A stretch of 64,000 nt of DNA from Lachnospiraceae bacterium (GTDB lineage: Bacteria; Bacillota; Clostridia; Lachnospirales; Lachnospiraceae): contig CABJAB010000003.1 in assembly GCA_902363445.1 (NCBI GenBank), positions 186,001 through 250,000 on the forward strand, given 5' to 3'. The notes beneath the pieces were generated by a model. It searched no databases, had not been told where the DNA came from, and saw only the letters and a list, made by a program, of their open reading frames with translations. The position numbers and the translations under genes were made by a program. Below, piece after piece: positions 25,166 through 35,000 of this stretch (position 1 is its first letter; every line of letters begins with the position of its first letter).

Positions 25166-25883
25166 GTTCCGTCACCGCCAGGAATATTTCCTCAAGACTC
25201 GTTCCCTCCGGGTAGCCCTGTCTCAGCTGGTCCAGCGTACCCTGGAATACGATCCGGCCCTTATTGATGATCACTACCTTATCACAAAGTTTCTCCGCCA
25301 CCTCCAGAACATGGGTGGAAAACAGGACTGCACATCCGCTGTCCGCATGCTCCCGCATCATATCCTTCAGCTCAAAAGCCGCCTTAGGATCCAGTCCGGT
25401 CAGAGGCTCATCCAATATCCACAGAGACGGGCTGTGGAGCAGAGCGCCCATTACCATGATCTTCTGCCTCATGCCGTGGGAATAGCTGAGGATTTTATCT
25501 CCCAGAGCGTCCGCCATCTCAAACCGCTCCGCCATCTCTTTTATCTTCTCACTTCTTCCTTCCGTGGGGACGTCATAGATATCCGCCATGAAATTCAGAT
25601 ACTCCAGCCCCTTGAGCCGCAGGAAGCTGTCCGGATTGTCAGATACGAACCCAATTTTTTTCTTAGCCTCTACCCCATTCCCTTTGATATCGACGCCGTC
25701 CAGGGTAATGCTCCCTTCCGTCGCTTCCAGGATCCCCGTGATCATCTTGAGCGTAGTAGTTTTTCCCGCGCCGTTGGGCCCGATAAAACCGGTGATCTTT
25801 CCATCCTCTACGGAAAAGGAACAATCGTCCACCGCTTTGTGCATCCCGTTGTAAACCTTCGATACGTGTTCCAGTTGAATCAT
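25158..25883 (-). CDS. ABC transporter ATP-binding subunit
   Basis: A 241-residue ATPase with Walker A GPNGAGKTT, signature block SYSHGMRQKIMVMGALL (variant of LSGGQ), Walker B LWILDEPLTGLDP and H-loop FSTHVLE. It drives the permease encoded by the overlapping next gene. It lies about 50 nt downstream of the SPFH gene on the same strand, in the operon that begins at 26920. Confidence 0.93.
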   Translation of the reverse strand: MIQLEHVSKVYNGMHKAVDDCSFSVEDGKITGFIGPNGAGKTTTLKMITGILEATEGSITLDGVDIKGNGVEAKKKIGFVSDNPDSFLRLKGLEYLNFMADIYDVPTEGRSEKIKEMAERFEMADALGDKILSYSHGMRQKIMVMGALLHSPSLWILDEPLTGLDPKAAFELKDMMREHADSGCAVLFSTHVLEVAEKLCDKVVIINKGRIVFQGTLDQLRQGYPEGTSLEEIFLAVTEHA

Positions 25884-25936
25884 TGTCTTTCACCTCTTGC
25901 TGTCCCGTCCCAGGGCAGTCCTCTCCTAATCTATTT

Positions 25937-26920
25937 TTAGTAAATACTTCCGCTGTTCACGATTGGCTGGGCATCTTTGTTTCCGCAGAGCACCACCAGG
26001 AGATTGCTGACCATGGCCGCCTTTCTCTCTTCGTCCAATTCCACCACATCGTTTTCGTTTAATTTCTCCAGCGCCATCTCGACCATTCCCACAGCGCCTT
26101 CTACAATCTTCTGCCGTGCCGCAATGATGGCCACAGCCTGCTGTCTCTGGAGCATGGCCGATGCGATTTCCGGCGCATAGGATAAATGGGTGATCTGTAC
26201 GTCGCTGACCTCCAGACCGGCATCCTTTACCCTCTCCTGAAGCTCGTAACACATTTTGTCAGCGACCTCCCGGGTACTCCCGCGAAGCGTCTTTTCATCC
26301 GCGTCGCTGCTTCCGCTCCCGTCGTCCCCTATATCATAAGGATACAGGCGGGCTACATTCCGGATAACGGAATCACATTGGATAGACAGGAAGGTTTTAT
26401 AATTATTGACATTGAATACCGCTTTCGTCGGATTTACTACCCTCCAAATGACTACGGCTCCTACGATAACCGGATTTCCCAGCTGGTCATTGACCTTCTG
26501 TTTCTCATTATTCAAAGTCATGGTCTTTAAGGAAACCTTTTTGCTGAAGGTAGTACCCAGCTGGATGTTGCCTCCGGCGATCGTGGTCGGAGTGGATTTT
26601 ACCGACGGATTCACTCCCGTGCAAAATGGATTCACAAGATAAAATCCTTCCTGCCGGATTGTACCGTAGTAAGTACCGAACAGTACCAGCACCAGCGCTT
26701 CCTTCGGCGCCACCACTTTGAGTCCTGTCACCGGAAGAGACACCGCGCATACGAGCAGGATACCCACCACGAGCAGAATACCGAATGCCGGCCCTTTCAA
26801 GAATAGCGCGCTGCATATGATAGCAGCCGTGCCGCCGGCCAGAAAAAGGAATGCCAGCAGCAGCCCGACCATACCACTCACCGGAGCCAGTTCCTTCTCC
26901 TTCGAAAAATCACCCTTCAT
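25937..26920 (-). CDS. SPFH (band 7 / prohibitin-like) membrane protein
   Basis: About 327 residues. Two hydrophobic segments near residues 17-60 precede the SPFH domain (VAPKEALVLVLFGTYYGTIRQ, later QLGNPVIVGAVVIWRV), followed by a helical region (EVADKMCYELQERVKDAGLEV, QRQQAVAIIAARQKIVEG). Such proteins organise membrane microdomains. The ATG at 26920 is preferred over an adjacent ATG at 26923 because AGGAGG is better spaced. It is first in an operon with an ABC exporter, an RHH regulator and a DUF1648 protein. Upstream is a sigma-A promoter overlapped by phased repeats. Confidence 0.9.
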   Translation of the reverse strand: MKGDFSKEKELAPVSGMVGLLLAFLFLAGGTAAIICSALFLKGPAFGILLVVGILLVCAVSLPVTGLKVVAPKEALVLVLFGTYYGTIRQEGFYLVNPFCTGVNPSVKSTPTTIAGGNIQLGTTFSKKVSLKTMTLNNEKQKVNDQLGNPVIVGAVVIWRVVNPTKAVFNVNNYKTFLSIQCDSVIRNVARLYPYDIGDDGSGSSDADEKTLRGSTREVADKMCYELQERVKDAGLEVSDVQITHLSYAPEIASAMLQRQQAVAIIAARQKIVEGAVGMVEMALEKLNENDVVELDEERKAAMVSNLLVVLCGNKDAQPIVNSGSIY

Positions 26921-26974
26921 CATTGCCCTCCTATCCGCGCCCTTTAAGCGCTTTCAAGCCTTTTCGCTCATGAA

Positions 26975-27028
26975 TTGATATCATTTTGATATTAACTAGA
27001 TACTACCACCCAGATATTGCAAAGTCAA
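26975..27028 (-). promoter_or_regulatory. Promoter of the SPFH operon with three phased direct repeats
   Basis: Sigma-A promoter on the minus strand: TTGACT (27023-27028), 17 nt, TAGTAT (27000-27005). On the plus strand three copies of a GATA-type motif are spaced 11 nt apart: TTGATATC (26975), TTGATATT (26986) and TAGATACT (26997). The third covers the -10 box and the first two cover the start site. Within them ATATCA-AAA-TGATAT is also a palindrome. One-helical-turn spacing suits cooperative ribbon-helix-helix dimers, so this is probably a repressor site. Confidence 0.6.
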
Positions 27029-27072
27029 TTACAATTCTGTTAACTAAATAATACTTTATGAAATAAGAGACA

Positions 27073-27097
27073 AGGCTGCCGTGGCGTCCGGCAGCCC
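27073..27097 (-). terminator. Rho-independent terminator of the GntR-ABC operon
   Basis: Minus strand: GGGCTGCCG pairs with CGGCAGCCT around a 7-nt loop and is followed by TTGTCTCTTATTT. It lies 21 nt after the permease stop. Confidence 0.75.
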
Positions 27098-27117
27098 TGT
27101 TATTCTAAGCAAAAATT

Positions 27118-27741
27118 TTATAATTCTTTTTTTCCGTATATCCGCAGAGTCACCATACAAGACAGGATCATAAATATCACGGCGCATATTACTATAAGCG
27201 GAGTCATCGCTATCAAATCCTGTATGGTAAGGGCCGGCTTCACTCCCGTCTTTTCAATCAGCATAACTGTCATAAAAGGGATCAGGAATATGACCACCAA
27301 TATGATTCGGCATTTTTCCGCTCCCATTTTAAAGAGGATCGGGATAATAACAGACAGAAAAACAGATGCCACACAAAAAGCCATTATGGATACCCACAGT
27401 CCATTTCCCAGCTGTACATGGTTTTTCAGATTCATGACCATCTGAATCAGAGCCCCGCCTCCGGCCGTCACTCCCATGGCGATCAGGGACAGAAAATATT
27501 TACTGAGGACCACCTGCGCCCTCGATACAGGCAGTACATTCACATAGCTGGTCCAGCCGCTCTTTTCCTCATAAGAAAAGGAATAAATCACCAGCATGGC
27601 GCTGAAAAAGATCGCAAATATCTGAACTCCTGCCATTCCCTTTCCAAATATACCAAGAGCATAGTACAAGATCAGGATTCCGAGATACATCGCAATGGAT
27701 TTCCGCATGGTCAAAAACTCATTTAATAAAAGTCCTTTCAT
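27118..27741 (-). CDS. ABC-2 type permease
   Basis: A 207-residue membrane protein with six hydrophobic segments and a cytosolic loop FSYEEKSGWTSYVNVLPVSRAQVVLSKYF seen in small ABC-2 permeases (the block continues in LSLIAMGV). It pairs with the ATPase gene 4 nt upstream and is the last gene of the GntR-led operon. Such GntR/ABC sets (YtrA-like) respond to cell-envelope antibiotics in some Bacilli; the substrate here is unknown. Confidence 0.88.
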   Translation of the reverse strand: MKGLLLNEFLTMRKSIAMYLGILILYYALGIFGKGMAGVQIFAIFFSAMLVIYSFSYEEKSGWTSYVNVLPVSRAQVVLSKYFLSLIAMGVTAGGGALIQMVMNLKNHVQLGNGLWVSIMAFCVASVFLSVIIPILFKMGAEKCRIILVVIFLIPFMTVMLIEKTGVKPALTIQDLIAMTPLIVICAVIFMILSCMVTLRIYGKKEL

Positions 27742-27745
27742 AATA

Positions 27746-28588
27746 TTATTCCTCCCTGCTGTAATAGAGCATGATGTCTTCCAGGTTCGCCGGGTCCACG
27801 TGCATCCCTCCCGGTATTTTTTTTCTTTTTACTAAAGCTTCCACACCAAACGCACCTTCCCGCACGCCTGCTACAGCACTTTTACTCAATTCTTCCAGTT
27901 CCCGTCTGGAACAATGCAGTATCCCGTAACTCTCCAGAAGCACATCCTTTTCTTCCGAAAACAGTATTTTTCCTTTGTGTATGAATGTGATATAATCACA
28001 TATTTTTTCCAGATCACTTATGATATGGGAAGAAATAAAAATGCTGTGCTCCTCATCCTGAATGAAGTCCTGGAAAGTCTCCAGAAGCTCCTCTCTTGCC
28101 ACCGGATCCAGCCCGCTGGTCGCCTCATCCAGAATCAAGATCCTGGTATCATGGGAGAGCGCCACTGCCATGGACAGCTTCATCTTCATCCCCCTAGAAT
28201 ACTCCTTGACCTTTTTCATCAAATCTATACGGTACTTCCGGAGCAGTTCTTCATATTTTTCCTGATCCCAGCTTGCATAAAACCCTTTCATGATCTTTCC
28301 CACATGCTTTGCCGTGAGCTCTTCGGAAAAACAACAGGTGTCCATGACCACGCCTATGGAGTCCTTCAGCGCTCTCGGCATATTCCGGCTTTCCTGGCCG
28401 AGTATCTGAATCCTTCCTCCATCCCGTTTGATCAAATCCAGGATCAGCTTGATCGTGGTCGTCTTCCCGGCTCCATTCTCTCCGATGAACCCCATGATAC
28501 ATCCTGAAGGCAGAGTGATGTTCACATCCTCCAGCTTAAAGCCATTATACTGTTTTGATACATGTTCCAACTTCAATGCATCCTGCAT
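27746..28588 (-). CDS. ABC transporter ATP-binding subunit
   Basis: About 280 residues. Walker A GENGAGKTTTIKLIL, signature block YSRGMKMKLSMAVAL, Walker B RILILDEATSGLDP and H-loop ISSHII. The ATG at 28588 follows AGAGGAG. The C-terminal 60 residues after the ATPase core are longer than minimal and may contact the permease. Co-transcribed with the GntR gene (22 nt upstream) and the permease (4 nt downstream). Confidence 0.93.
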   Translation of the reverse strand: MQDALKLEHVSKQYNGFKLEDVNITLPSGCIMGFIGENGAGKTTTIKLILDLIKRDGGRIQILGQESRNMPRALKDSIGVVMDTCCFSEELTAKHVGKIMKGFYASWDQEKYEELLRKYRIDLMKKVKEYSRGMKMKLSMAVALSHDTRILILDEATSGLDPVAREELLETFQDFIQDEEHSIFISSHIISDLEKICDYITFIHKGKILFSEEKDVLLESYGILHCSRRELEELSKSAVAGVREGAFGVEALVKRKKIPGGMHVDPANLEDIMLYYSREE

Positions 28589-28610
28589 AATCATTCTCCT
28601 CTTTTCCTGC

Positions 28611-28982
28611 CTATTCTTCCATCATCAGCCTGAGCATCTCTGCCAGTTCTCTGCCGCTCAGTCCGCAGTCCTTGGATGCCCGTACCGCTTTCTCAAGATA
28701 TTCTTCCACTTCCCGCAGCTTCTGTTCCTTGATGAATTCTCTGTTCGGCGCAGCCACAAAGCTGCCTTTCCCAGTATAGGACACGATGAATCCTTCCCGC
28801 TCCAGCTCCTCATACGCCCGCTTCGTGGTGATCACACTGATACGGAGCTCCTTCGCCAAAAGTCTCATGGAAGGGAGCGGATCTCCTTCCTTCAGCTCTC
28901 CGGCTATTATCTGTGCTTTGATCTGCGTCACAATCTGGTTATAGATCGGCTCGCCGCTGGCATTGCTTATGTAAATGTTCAT
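28611..28982 (-). CDS. GntR family regulator, short (YhcF/YtrA) type
   Basis: A 123-residue regulator with a winged helix-turn-helix (YNQIVTQIKAQIIAGELKEG, LRISVITTKRAYEELEREG) and a short C-terminal helix for dimerisation, without an effector domain; this is the YtrA subfamily size. It leads an operon with an ABC ATPase and permease. A long AT-rich inverted repeat starts 23 nt upstream of its start codon and is the likely autoregulatory operator. Confidence 0.93.
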   Translation of the reverse strand: MNIYISNASGEPIYNQIVTQIKAQIIAGELKEGDPLPSMRLLAKELRISVITTKRAYEELEREGFIVSYTGKGSFVAAPNREFIKEQKLREVEEYLEKAVRASKDCGLSGRELAEMLRLMMEE

Positions 28983-29004
28983 ATGATTTCTCCCATGGGC
29001 TTAC

Positions 29005-29035
29005 AATATTGTATATATATAATATATACAATATT
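29005..29035. promoter_or_regulatory. AT-rich inverted repeat upstream of the GntR operon
   Basis: AATATTGTATATAT on one side mirrors ATATATACAATATT on the other over 31 nt, with the core GTATA...TATAC. YtrA-type GntR regulators bind palindromes of this size, and the site also supplies -10-like TATA elements, so it is a likely repressor site over the promoter. Confidence 0.6.
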
Positions 29036-29086
29036 CACATTATAATGTCAATAGGTTTTTACTAGTATCTTTTGGAAAGTATCATA

Positions 29087-29304
29087 CAAAATACTTTTTG
29101 GAATCATTTTTAGTAGATTTCGATTAAGTTCTAGTTTAACACCGGCAGAAGTTCCGGGCCGTCACGATTTCGGTTCGCTGGCGATGCAGAGGCCGCTGCC
29201 CTGCGGCGCTCACCTTTAGGCCATCCCGGAATCTTTCTGCCGGTTTTCTTTCTGCCGCATCTTTTCGGATGATTTTCGTTCCCCTGATTCCAGAAAAGGA
29301 TTGG
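29087..29304 (-). repeat. Dispersed MITE-like repeat, copy C
   Basis: A 218-bp copy with inverted ends CAAAATACTTTTTGGAATCA (29087-29106) and TGATTCCAGAAAAGGATTGG (29285-29304). It shares the core blocks with copies A and B on the minus strand but has about 25 extra bp in the middle. It fills the gap between the GntR operator and the terminator of the MATE gene; the 29036-29362 stretch contains nothing else I can identify. Confidence 0.8.
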
Positions 29305-29362
29305 GCATCCCTTACCACACCCCCTCCGGACAGGCGCACTTCGTGTGCGTCCTGAGCAGAAC

Positions 29363-29392
29363 AAAAAAAGTCCGGCGCATCACCGCCGGACT
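29363..29392 (-). terminator. Rho-independent terminator of the second MATE gene
   Basis: Minus strand: AGTCCGGCG, 6-nt loop, CGCCGGACT, then TTTTTT. It lies 18 nt after the MATE stop codon. Confidence 0.9.
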
Positions 29393-29409
29393 TCCTCTCT
29401 TCTATTCTT

Positions 29410-30789
29410 CTATACGATTCTCTCTCTTCTGCTTTGGCCCTGCAGCAGCCCTTTCATATATCTGCTGAAACATATATGCGTGACAACGACTGTGATGATG
29501 TTGGATACCGGCTCTGCCAGGAATACACCATACGCTCCCATAAAATATGGAAACAAGAGCACCAGCGGGACCATTACGAACACTTTCCTCATCAGAGCAA
29601 AGATCAGGGAGAGCTTTGCATTTCCCATGGCCACGAACATATGCTGATTCACCATCTGCATTCCAAGCACAAAGTTAAAGCAGAAGGCAATCCTTATGGA
29701 CGACGTACAAGTATCAAGCAGGATAGCGTCCGTCGTAAACAGGCCCGCCACCTGTTTCGGAAACAGCATAAAAAACGCCCACATGGCGGTCGCACAGACC
29801 ATGGAACAGATCCTGGCATAGTGGACCGTTTTCTTCAGTCTGCCGTAATCTCCGGCCCCAAAGCAATAGCCCACGATGGGCTGCGTTCCCTGGGTGATGC
29901 CCTTTAAAGGCATAAAGAATATCTGATACATACTGTAAATGATGGTCAGGCATCCAATATACATATCACCTGTGGCAATATCCACACACCATTTTCTCAA
30001 AAGCAGGTTCATGAGAATCTGAACCAGGCTGTCATTTGCCAAAAACGCAAAGTTTGATACTCCAAGAGCACAAATCTTTTTCACATTATACCATTTTACC
30101 GCCATATCCTGCAGGCGGATGCGAATAATGATCTTCTTAGAAAAAAGGAGCAGGATAAGGACCCAGACTGCTGATACCAACTGCGCGATGACAGTTGCAA
30201 TCGCCGCTCCCGCGATTCCCATATGAAACGTATAGATGAAGATAGGGTCCAGTATCAGATTGAGGACTGCGCCGATCACCACGGTCAGAGTCCCCAGCGT
30301 AGTATATCCCTGGGCATTCAGGAAGGAATTCATCCCCATGCTAATCATGACAGGAATTGTCCCCAGAACATAAATACGCAGGTAGGACGCGGCATAGGGA
30401 AGCGCTTCCTCACTGGCTCCGAATATCCGGAGTATCGGATCGCAGAAAAAATAAAATAAGACGGTCAGCAGCACTCCCAGCGCCAGCAGCATGGAAAAGG
30501 AATTCCCCTGCAGCACCGCCGCCCCTTCATGATCCTTTTCTCCAAGCCTGATGGAAAGCAAAGGAGCTCCGCCCATCCCGACCAGATAGCTGAATGCCGT
30601 AATGATCAATATGATAGGCAGGGTCAGCCCCAGGCCCGTCAAGGCGATGGTTCCAACACCTTCCATATGCCCGATATAGATTCGGTCTACCATGCTGTAA
30701 AGTGCATTCACGACTTGCGCGATCGTGCTCGGTATCGCCAATTTAAGAAGCAGCGGCAATATCTTCCCCTTTGCCAGCTGCTCTTCCAT
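29410..30789 (-). CDS. MATE family efflux transporter (second of three)
   Basis: About 459 residues with twelve hydrophobic segments. The first block (MEEQLAKGKILPLLLKLAIP) and QVVNALYSMVDRIYIGHM are typical of the DinF/NorM-type MATE group found in Clostridia. The ATG at 30789 has GAAGGGAG upstream. No regulator is adjacent, but the 12-mer CTAATCATATCA occurs twice upstream (30899-30910 and 30974-30985) and may be a binding site. It exports cationic compounds in exchange for Na+ or H+; the substrate is unknown. Confidence 0.9.
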   Translation of the reverse strand: MEEQLAKGKILPLLLKLAIPSTIAQVVNALYSMVDRIYIGHMEGVGTIALTGLGLTLPIILIITAFSYLVGMGGAPLLSIRLGEKDHEGAAVLQGNSFSMLLALGVLLTVLFYFFCDPILRIFGASEEALPYAASYLRIYVLGTIPVMISMGMNSFLNAQGYTTLGTLTVVIGAVLNLILDPIFIYTFHMGIAGAAIATVIAQLVSAVWVLILLLFSKKIIIRIRLQDMAVKWYNVKKICALGVSNFAFLANDSLVQILMNLLLRKWCVDIATGDMYIGCLTIIYSMYQIFFMPLKGITQGTQPIVGYCFGAGDYGRLKKTVHYARICSMVCATAMWAFFMLFPKQVAGLFTTDAILLDTCTSSIRIAFCFNFVLGMQMVNQHMFVAMGNAKLSLIFALMRKVFVMVPLVLLFPYFMGAYGVFLAEPVSNIITVVVTHICFSRYMKGLLQGQSRRERIV

Positions 30790-31015
30790 TCCTGCTCCCT
30801 TCATGCCGCTTCTCCCCTTTTCATCTGTGCGAAGATTCTTAGTCTCTTATCCAATCAGCCTTCATTTATCCAAAAGCTGCTTGTCCATTTTAGCCAAGCT
30901 AATCATATCACATATTGTACAGAACGAAAAGAGGAATTTAATTTCTCTATTTAATAGCATAAATCCGTCATATCTAATCATATCAGCATACAAAAGTCAG
31001 AATAAAGAAAGGCCC

Positions 31016-31915
31016 TTACACGGCTCCACTGTCTCTCAAAAACTGCCGTACTATCTTCTCATACACCGCCTCATCAGATTGATAGCTCTTAGCATGTGCC
31101 GCGCCGCTGGCAATATATAAACGCTTTTCTGAGGCGCATGCGTGATAAAGCTGATATACCATAGTGACCGGGACCAATTCATCGGCATCGCCATGTATGA
31201 ACAGCACCGGAATCTCAGATTTCTCCACTTGGGTCACAGGACTGCATTCCTTCAGGCTGTATCCTGCTTTCCATCTGCAATACAGTTCAACTGTATAAAG
31301 AATCGGAAAAGCCGGCAGATGATAGCGTTTTCTCAGCTGATGCCGCAGTTCCTCCCAGCCGCTGGCAAAGCTGCAGTCCGATACCGCGCATTTCACCTGG
31401 GAAGGCAGCTCCTCTCCCAAAGATGAAAGGACTGTAGCCGCGCCCATGGACACTCCATGAAGGATGATCGTATGTTTCTCTCCGAACCGTTCCGCCAGAT
31501 ACCGGCACCAGCTCTGACAGTCGAGCCTGTCCAGGCATCCAAAGCCCATATAATTTCCTTCACTCTTACCATGACATCTGTCATCCACGAGAAGAACCTG
31601 AAAACCAAGTCTCTCGTACATGGGTACAAACGCGCGTCCATCCCGCAGACCGTCTCCTCTGTAGCCGTGGACAAAAACTACCGTTTTGTCCGCTGCCTTC
31701 CGTCCGGTCAGAAGTCCGCGGAGTTTTGTCCCGTCAAAAGCACGGATTTCCAACTCCTCCCCAAGACAATCGTCAGTCTGCCCATCGCGGCTGTCATGCG
31801 GGCCGCCTGACTTTTGGCTCCCCAAAAGTCCCTGAAAAATAAACCAGGAACTCAAAAAATCCGCCGCCGTCAGAATCCCCGCGGCCCCAGCCAGATATTT
31901 CATCCATTTTCCCAT
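31016..31915 (-). CDS. Alpha/beta hydrolase with N-terminal membrane anchor
   Basis: About 299 residues. An N-terminal hydrophobic segment (KYLAGAAGILTAADFLSSWF) anchors a catalytic domain facing outwards or towards the membrane. The nucleophile elbow HGVSMGA, the oxyanion strand VFVHGYRGDG, acid IHGDADELVP and the final histidine in SGAAHAKSY are all visible, so the triad is complete. Start at 31915 after GAGGAAT. Similar clostridial proteins are annotated as lysophospholipase-like hydrolases; the substrate is not known. It lies downstream of rpoC but behind a terminator. Confidence 0.88.
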   Translation of the reverse strand: MGKWMKYLAGAAGILTAADFLSSWFIFQGLLGSQKSGGPHDSRDGQTDDCLGEELEIRAFDGTKLRGLLTGRKAADKTVVFVHGYRGDGLRDGRAFVPMYERLGFQVLLVDDRCHGKSEGNYMGFGCLDRLDCQSWCRYLAERFGEKHTIILHGVSMGAATVLSSLGEELPSQVKCAVSDCSFASGWEELRHQLRKRYHLPAFPILYTVELYCRWKAGYSLKECSPVTQVEKSEIPVLFIHGDADELVPVTMVYQLYHACASEKRLYIASGAAHAKSYQSDEAVYEKIVRQFLRDSGAV

Positions 31916-31943
31916 AGACGATTCCTCAACTTTCCCATCCATG

Positions 31944-31977
31944 AAAAAGGGCCGGATTCTCCCCTGGAATCCAGCCC
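31944..31977 (-). terminator. Rho-independent terminator after rpoC
   Basis: Minus strand: GGGCTGGATTC pairs with GAATCCGGCCC around a 7-nt loop, followed by TTTTTC. It ends the rpoB-rpoC transcript before the hydrolase gene. Confidence 0.9.
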
Positions 31978-32007
31978 TTTTTTCATAATCCGCACTTGAT
32001 GCGGTTT

Positions 32008-35000
32008 TTATTCTTCGTCCAAAGACACTTCCAATTCTTCGTCTTCTTCCACAAAATCATCGAAATCCTCATCATAGCCGCTTTCTTCTTCTGCGTCTAT
32101 GCCGTCTAAGTCCTCATCATCCGGCTCTTCGGCGAAGGTCATCTCTTCTCCAAAGTCTCCTCCAAAATCTTCGGACAATACAATTTCATCGTTTTCTTCT
32201 ATATCCGTATTCAGCTTCACGGAACGGTACCGCTTCATACCGGTGCCTGCCGGAATCAGCTTACCAATGATGACGTTTTCCTTCAGGCCGATAAGCGGAT
32301 CGACCTTACCATTGATGGCCGCCTCTGTCAGCACCTTTGTGGTCTCCTGGAAGGATGCCGCCGACAAGAAGGAATTGGTAGCCAGAGAGGCTTTCGTGAT
32401 ACCCAGCAGGACCTGTTTGCCCTCAGCCGGCTTTTTATCCTCCGCGATCAGCTGTTCATTCATGTCGTCAAAATCCAGAACTTCCATGGAAGCGCCCGGC
32501 AGCACATCGCTGTCACCGCTGTTCTCTATCCGCACCTTCTTAAGCATCTGGCGGACGATCACCTCCACGTGCTTGTCATTAATCTCCACACCCTGCAGGC
32601 GGTAAACTCTCTGTACTTCCTGGATCATATAATCCTGCACGGCGCGGACGCCTTTGATCTTCAGGATATCATGAGGGTTCACACTGCCTTCTGTAAGCTC
32701 GTCGCCTGCTTCCAGTACCTGGCCGTCCTGGATCTTAATCCTGGAACCGTAAGGGATCAGATAGGTTTTGGAATTTCCGGTCTCATTATCCGTAATGATG
32801 ATCTCACGTTTCTTTTTTGTATCCTTGATCGTGGCAACGCCGCCGAACTCTGCAATGATCGCAAGTCCTTTAGGCTTTCTTGCCTCAAAAAGCTCCTCCA
32901 CACGGGGAAGACCTTGTGTGATATCGTTTCCTGCCACACCACCGGTATGGAAGGTTCTCATCGTCAGCTGAGTACCAGGTTCTCCGATGGACTGTGCCGC
33001 AATGATGCCGACTGCTTCGCCTACCTGCACCGGCTGTCCGGTAGCCATGTTGGCGCCGTAGCACTTCGCACAGATTCCCAGATGGGATTTGCAGGTGAGG
33101 ATAGTACGGATCTTTACAGAATCCCGTCCCAATTTCTCCAGCACCTTCACAACCGCCGCCGCGCGCTTAGGCGTACAAATATGATTTTCTTTTACTACCA
33201 CTTCTCCTGTATCCGGATCCGTGATAGTCTCTGCGATATATCTGCCTGTCAAACGCTCCTCCAGGCCCTCGATCACTTCCCGTCCGTCCGTAAATGCGCG
33301 GATTTCCATGCAGGGAATCGCTTTGCCTTCACAGCAGTCGATTTCACGAATGATCAGGTCCTGAGATACGTCTACAAGACGCCTCGTCAGATACCCGGAG
33401 TCGGCTGTACGGAGTGCCGTATCAGAAAGCCCCTTACGAGCTCCGTGGGCGGAGATGAAATACTCCAAAACGTCCAGTCCCTCACGGAAGTTGGACTTGA
33501 TGGGCAGCTCGATGGTACGTCCCGTAGTATCCGCCATCAGGCCTCGCATTCCGGCCAGCTGTTTGATCTGCTTATCGGAACCACGGGCTCCGGAATCAGC
33601 CATCATATAGATGTTATTATATTTATCCAGGCCGGACAGCAGGTCGTGGGTCAGGATGTCATCGGTGTTCTTCCATGTCTCGATAACCTCTTTATAACGC
33701 TCTTCCTCGGTAATCAGACCGCGCCGGAAGTTCATGGCGATCCGGTCTACCGTAGCCTGTGCGTCAGCCACCAGCTTCTTCTTCGTCTCCGGCACGGTCA
33801 TGTCGGAAATGGATACGGTCATGGCCGCTCTGGTGGAATACCTGTAGCCCATCGCTTTGATGCTGTCCAGAGTCTCCGCCGTCTTGATGGGGCCATGAGT
33901 ATTGATGACCTTCTCAAGAATCTGCTTCAGCCCCTTCTTGCCCACGTGGAAATCAATTTCCAGGCTCAGCTCATTTTCCGGCACGCTTCTGTCCACAAAC
34001 CCCAGATCCTGAGGAATGATCTCATTGAAGATAAAACGGCCCACCGTGGATTCCACGATCCCGCTCTTTATGCTTCCATCCCCCATGGTCTTGCTCACGC
34101 GTACCTTGACACGGGAATGGAGCGTAACTGCTTTATTCTCATAGGCGAGAATCGCCTCGTTGATATTCTTGAATATCATCCCTTCGCCTGTGGAGCCGGG
34201 ACGCTCCTGAGTCAGGTAATAAATCCCCAGCACCATATCCTGAGACGGAACTGCCACAGGGCCGCCGTCGGAGGGCTTCAAAAGGTTGTTGGGCGATAAA
34301 AGCATGAACCGGCATTCTGCCTGCGCCTCTACGGAAAGAGGAAGATGGACTGCCATCTGGTCTCCGTCGAAATCAGCATTGAACGCCGTACAGACCAGGG
34401 GATGAAGCTTGATCGCTTTCCCTTCTACGAGAATCGGCTCAAATGCCTGAATACCCAGTCTGTGCAGAGTAGGAGCACGGTTCAGCATGACCGGATGTTC
34501 TTTGATGACATCTTCCAGAACGTCCCAAACCTCCGGCTGAAGTCTTTCCACCATTTTCTTCGCGCTTTTTATATTATGAGTGGTGCCGTTGGCCACCAGC
34601 TCCTTCATCACAAAGGGCTTGAAGAGCTCAATCGCCATCTCCTTGGGCAGACCGCACTGATAAATCTTAAGCTCCGGACCTACTACGATAACGGAACGGC
34701 CGGAATAGTCAACACGCTTGCCGAGCAGATTCTGGCGAAAACGTCCCTGTTTTCCCTTTAACATGTCGGAAAGAGATTTTAACGGGCGGTTCCCCGGCCC
34801 AGTCACAGGACGGCCTCTTCTGCCGTTGTCGATCAAAGCGTCTACCGCCTCCTGGAGCATACGCTTTTCATTACGCACGATGATATCCGGCGCGCCCAGC
34901 TCCAGAAGCCTTGCCAGACGATTGTTTCTGTTGATGATCCTTCTGTATAGGTCATTCAGGTCAGACGTGGCGAAACGGCCTCCGTCCAGCTGTACCATGG

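Noticed and set aside
30899..30985. Repeated CTAATCATATCA upstream of the second MATE gene considered as an attachment site
   Set aside because: Only 12 nt, AT-rich and 75 bp apart with no integrase; more likely part of promoter/operator sequence, so noted only in the gene entry.
32569..34299. A 576-codon open frame opposite rpoC
   Set aside because: Same reasoning: antisense to a strongly conserved gene, without start signals or recognisable domains.
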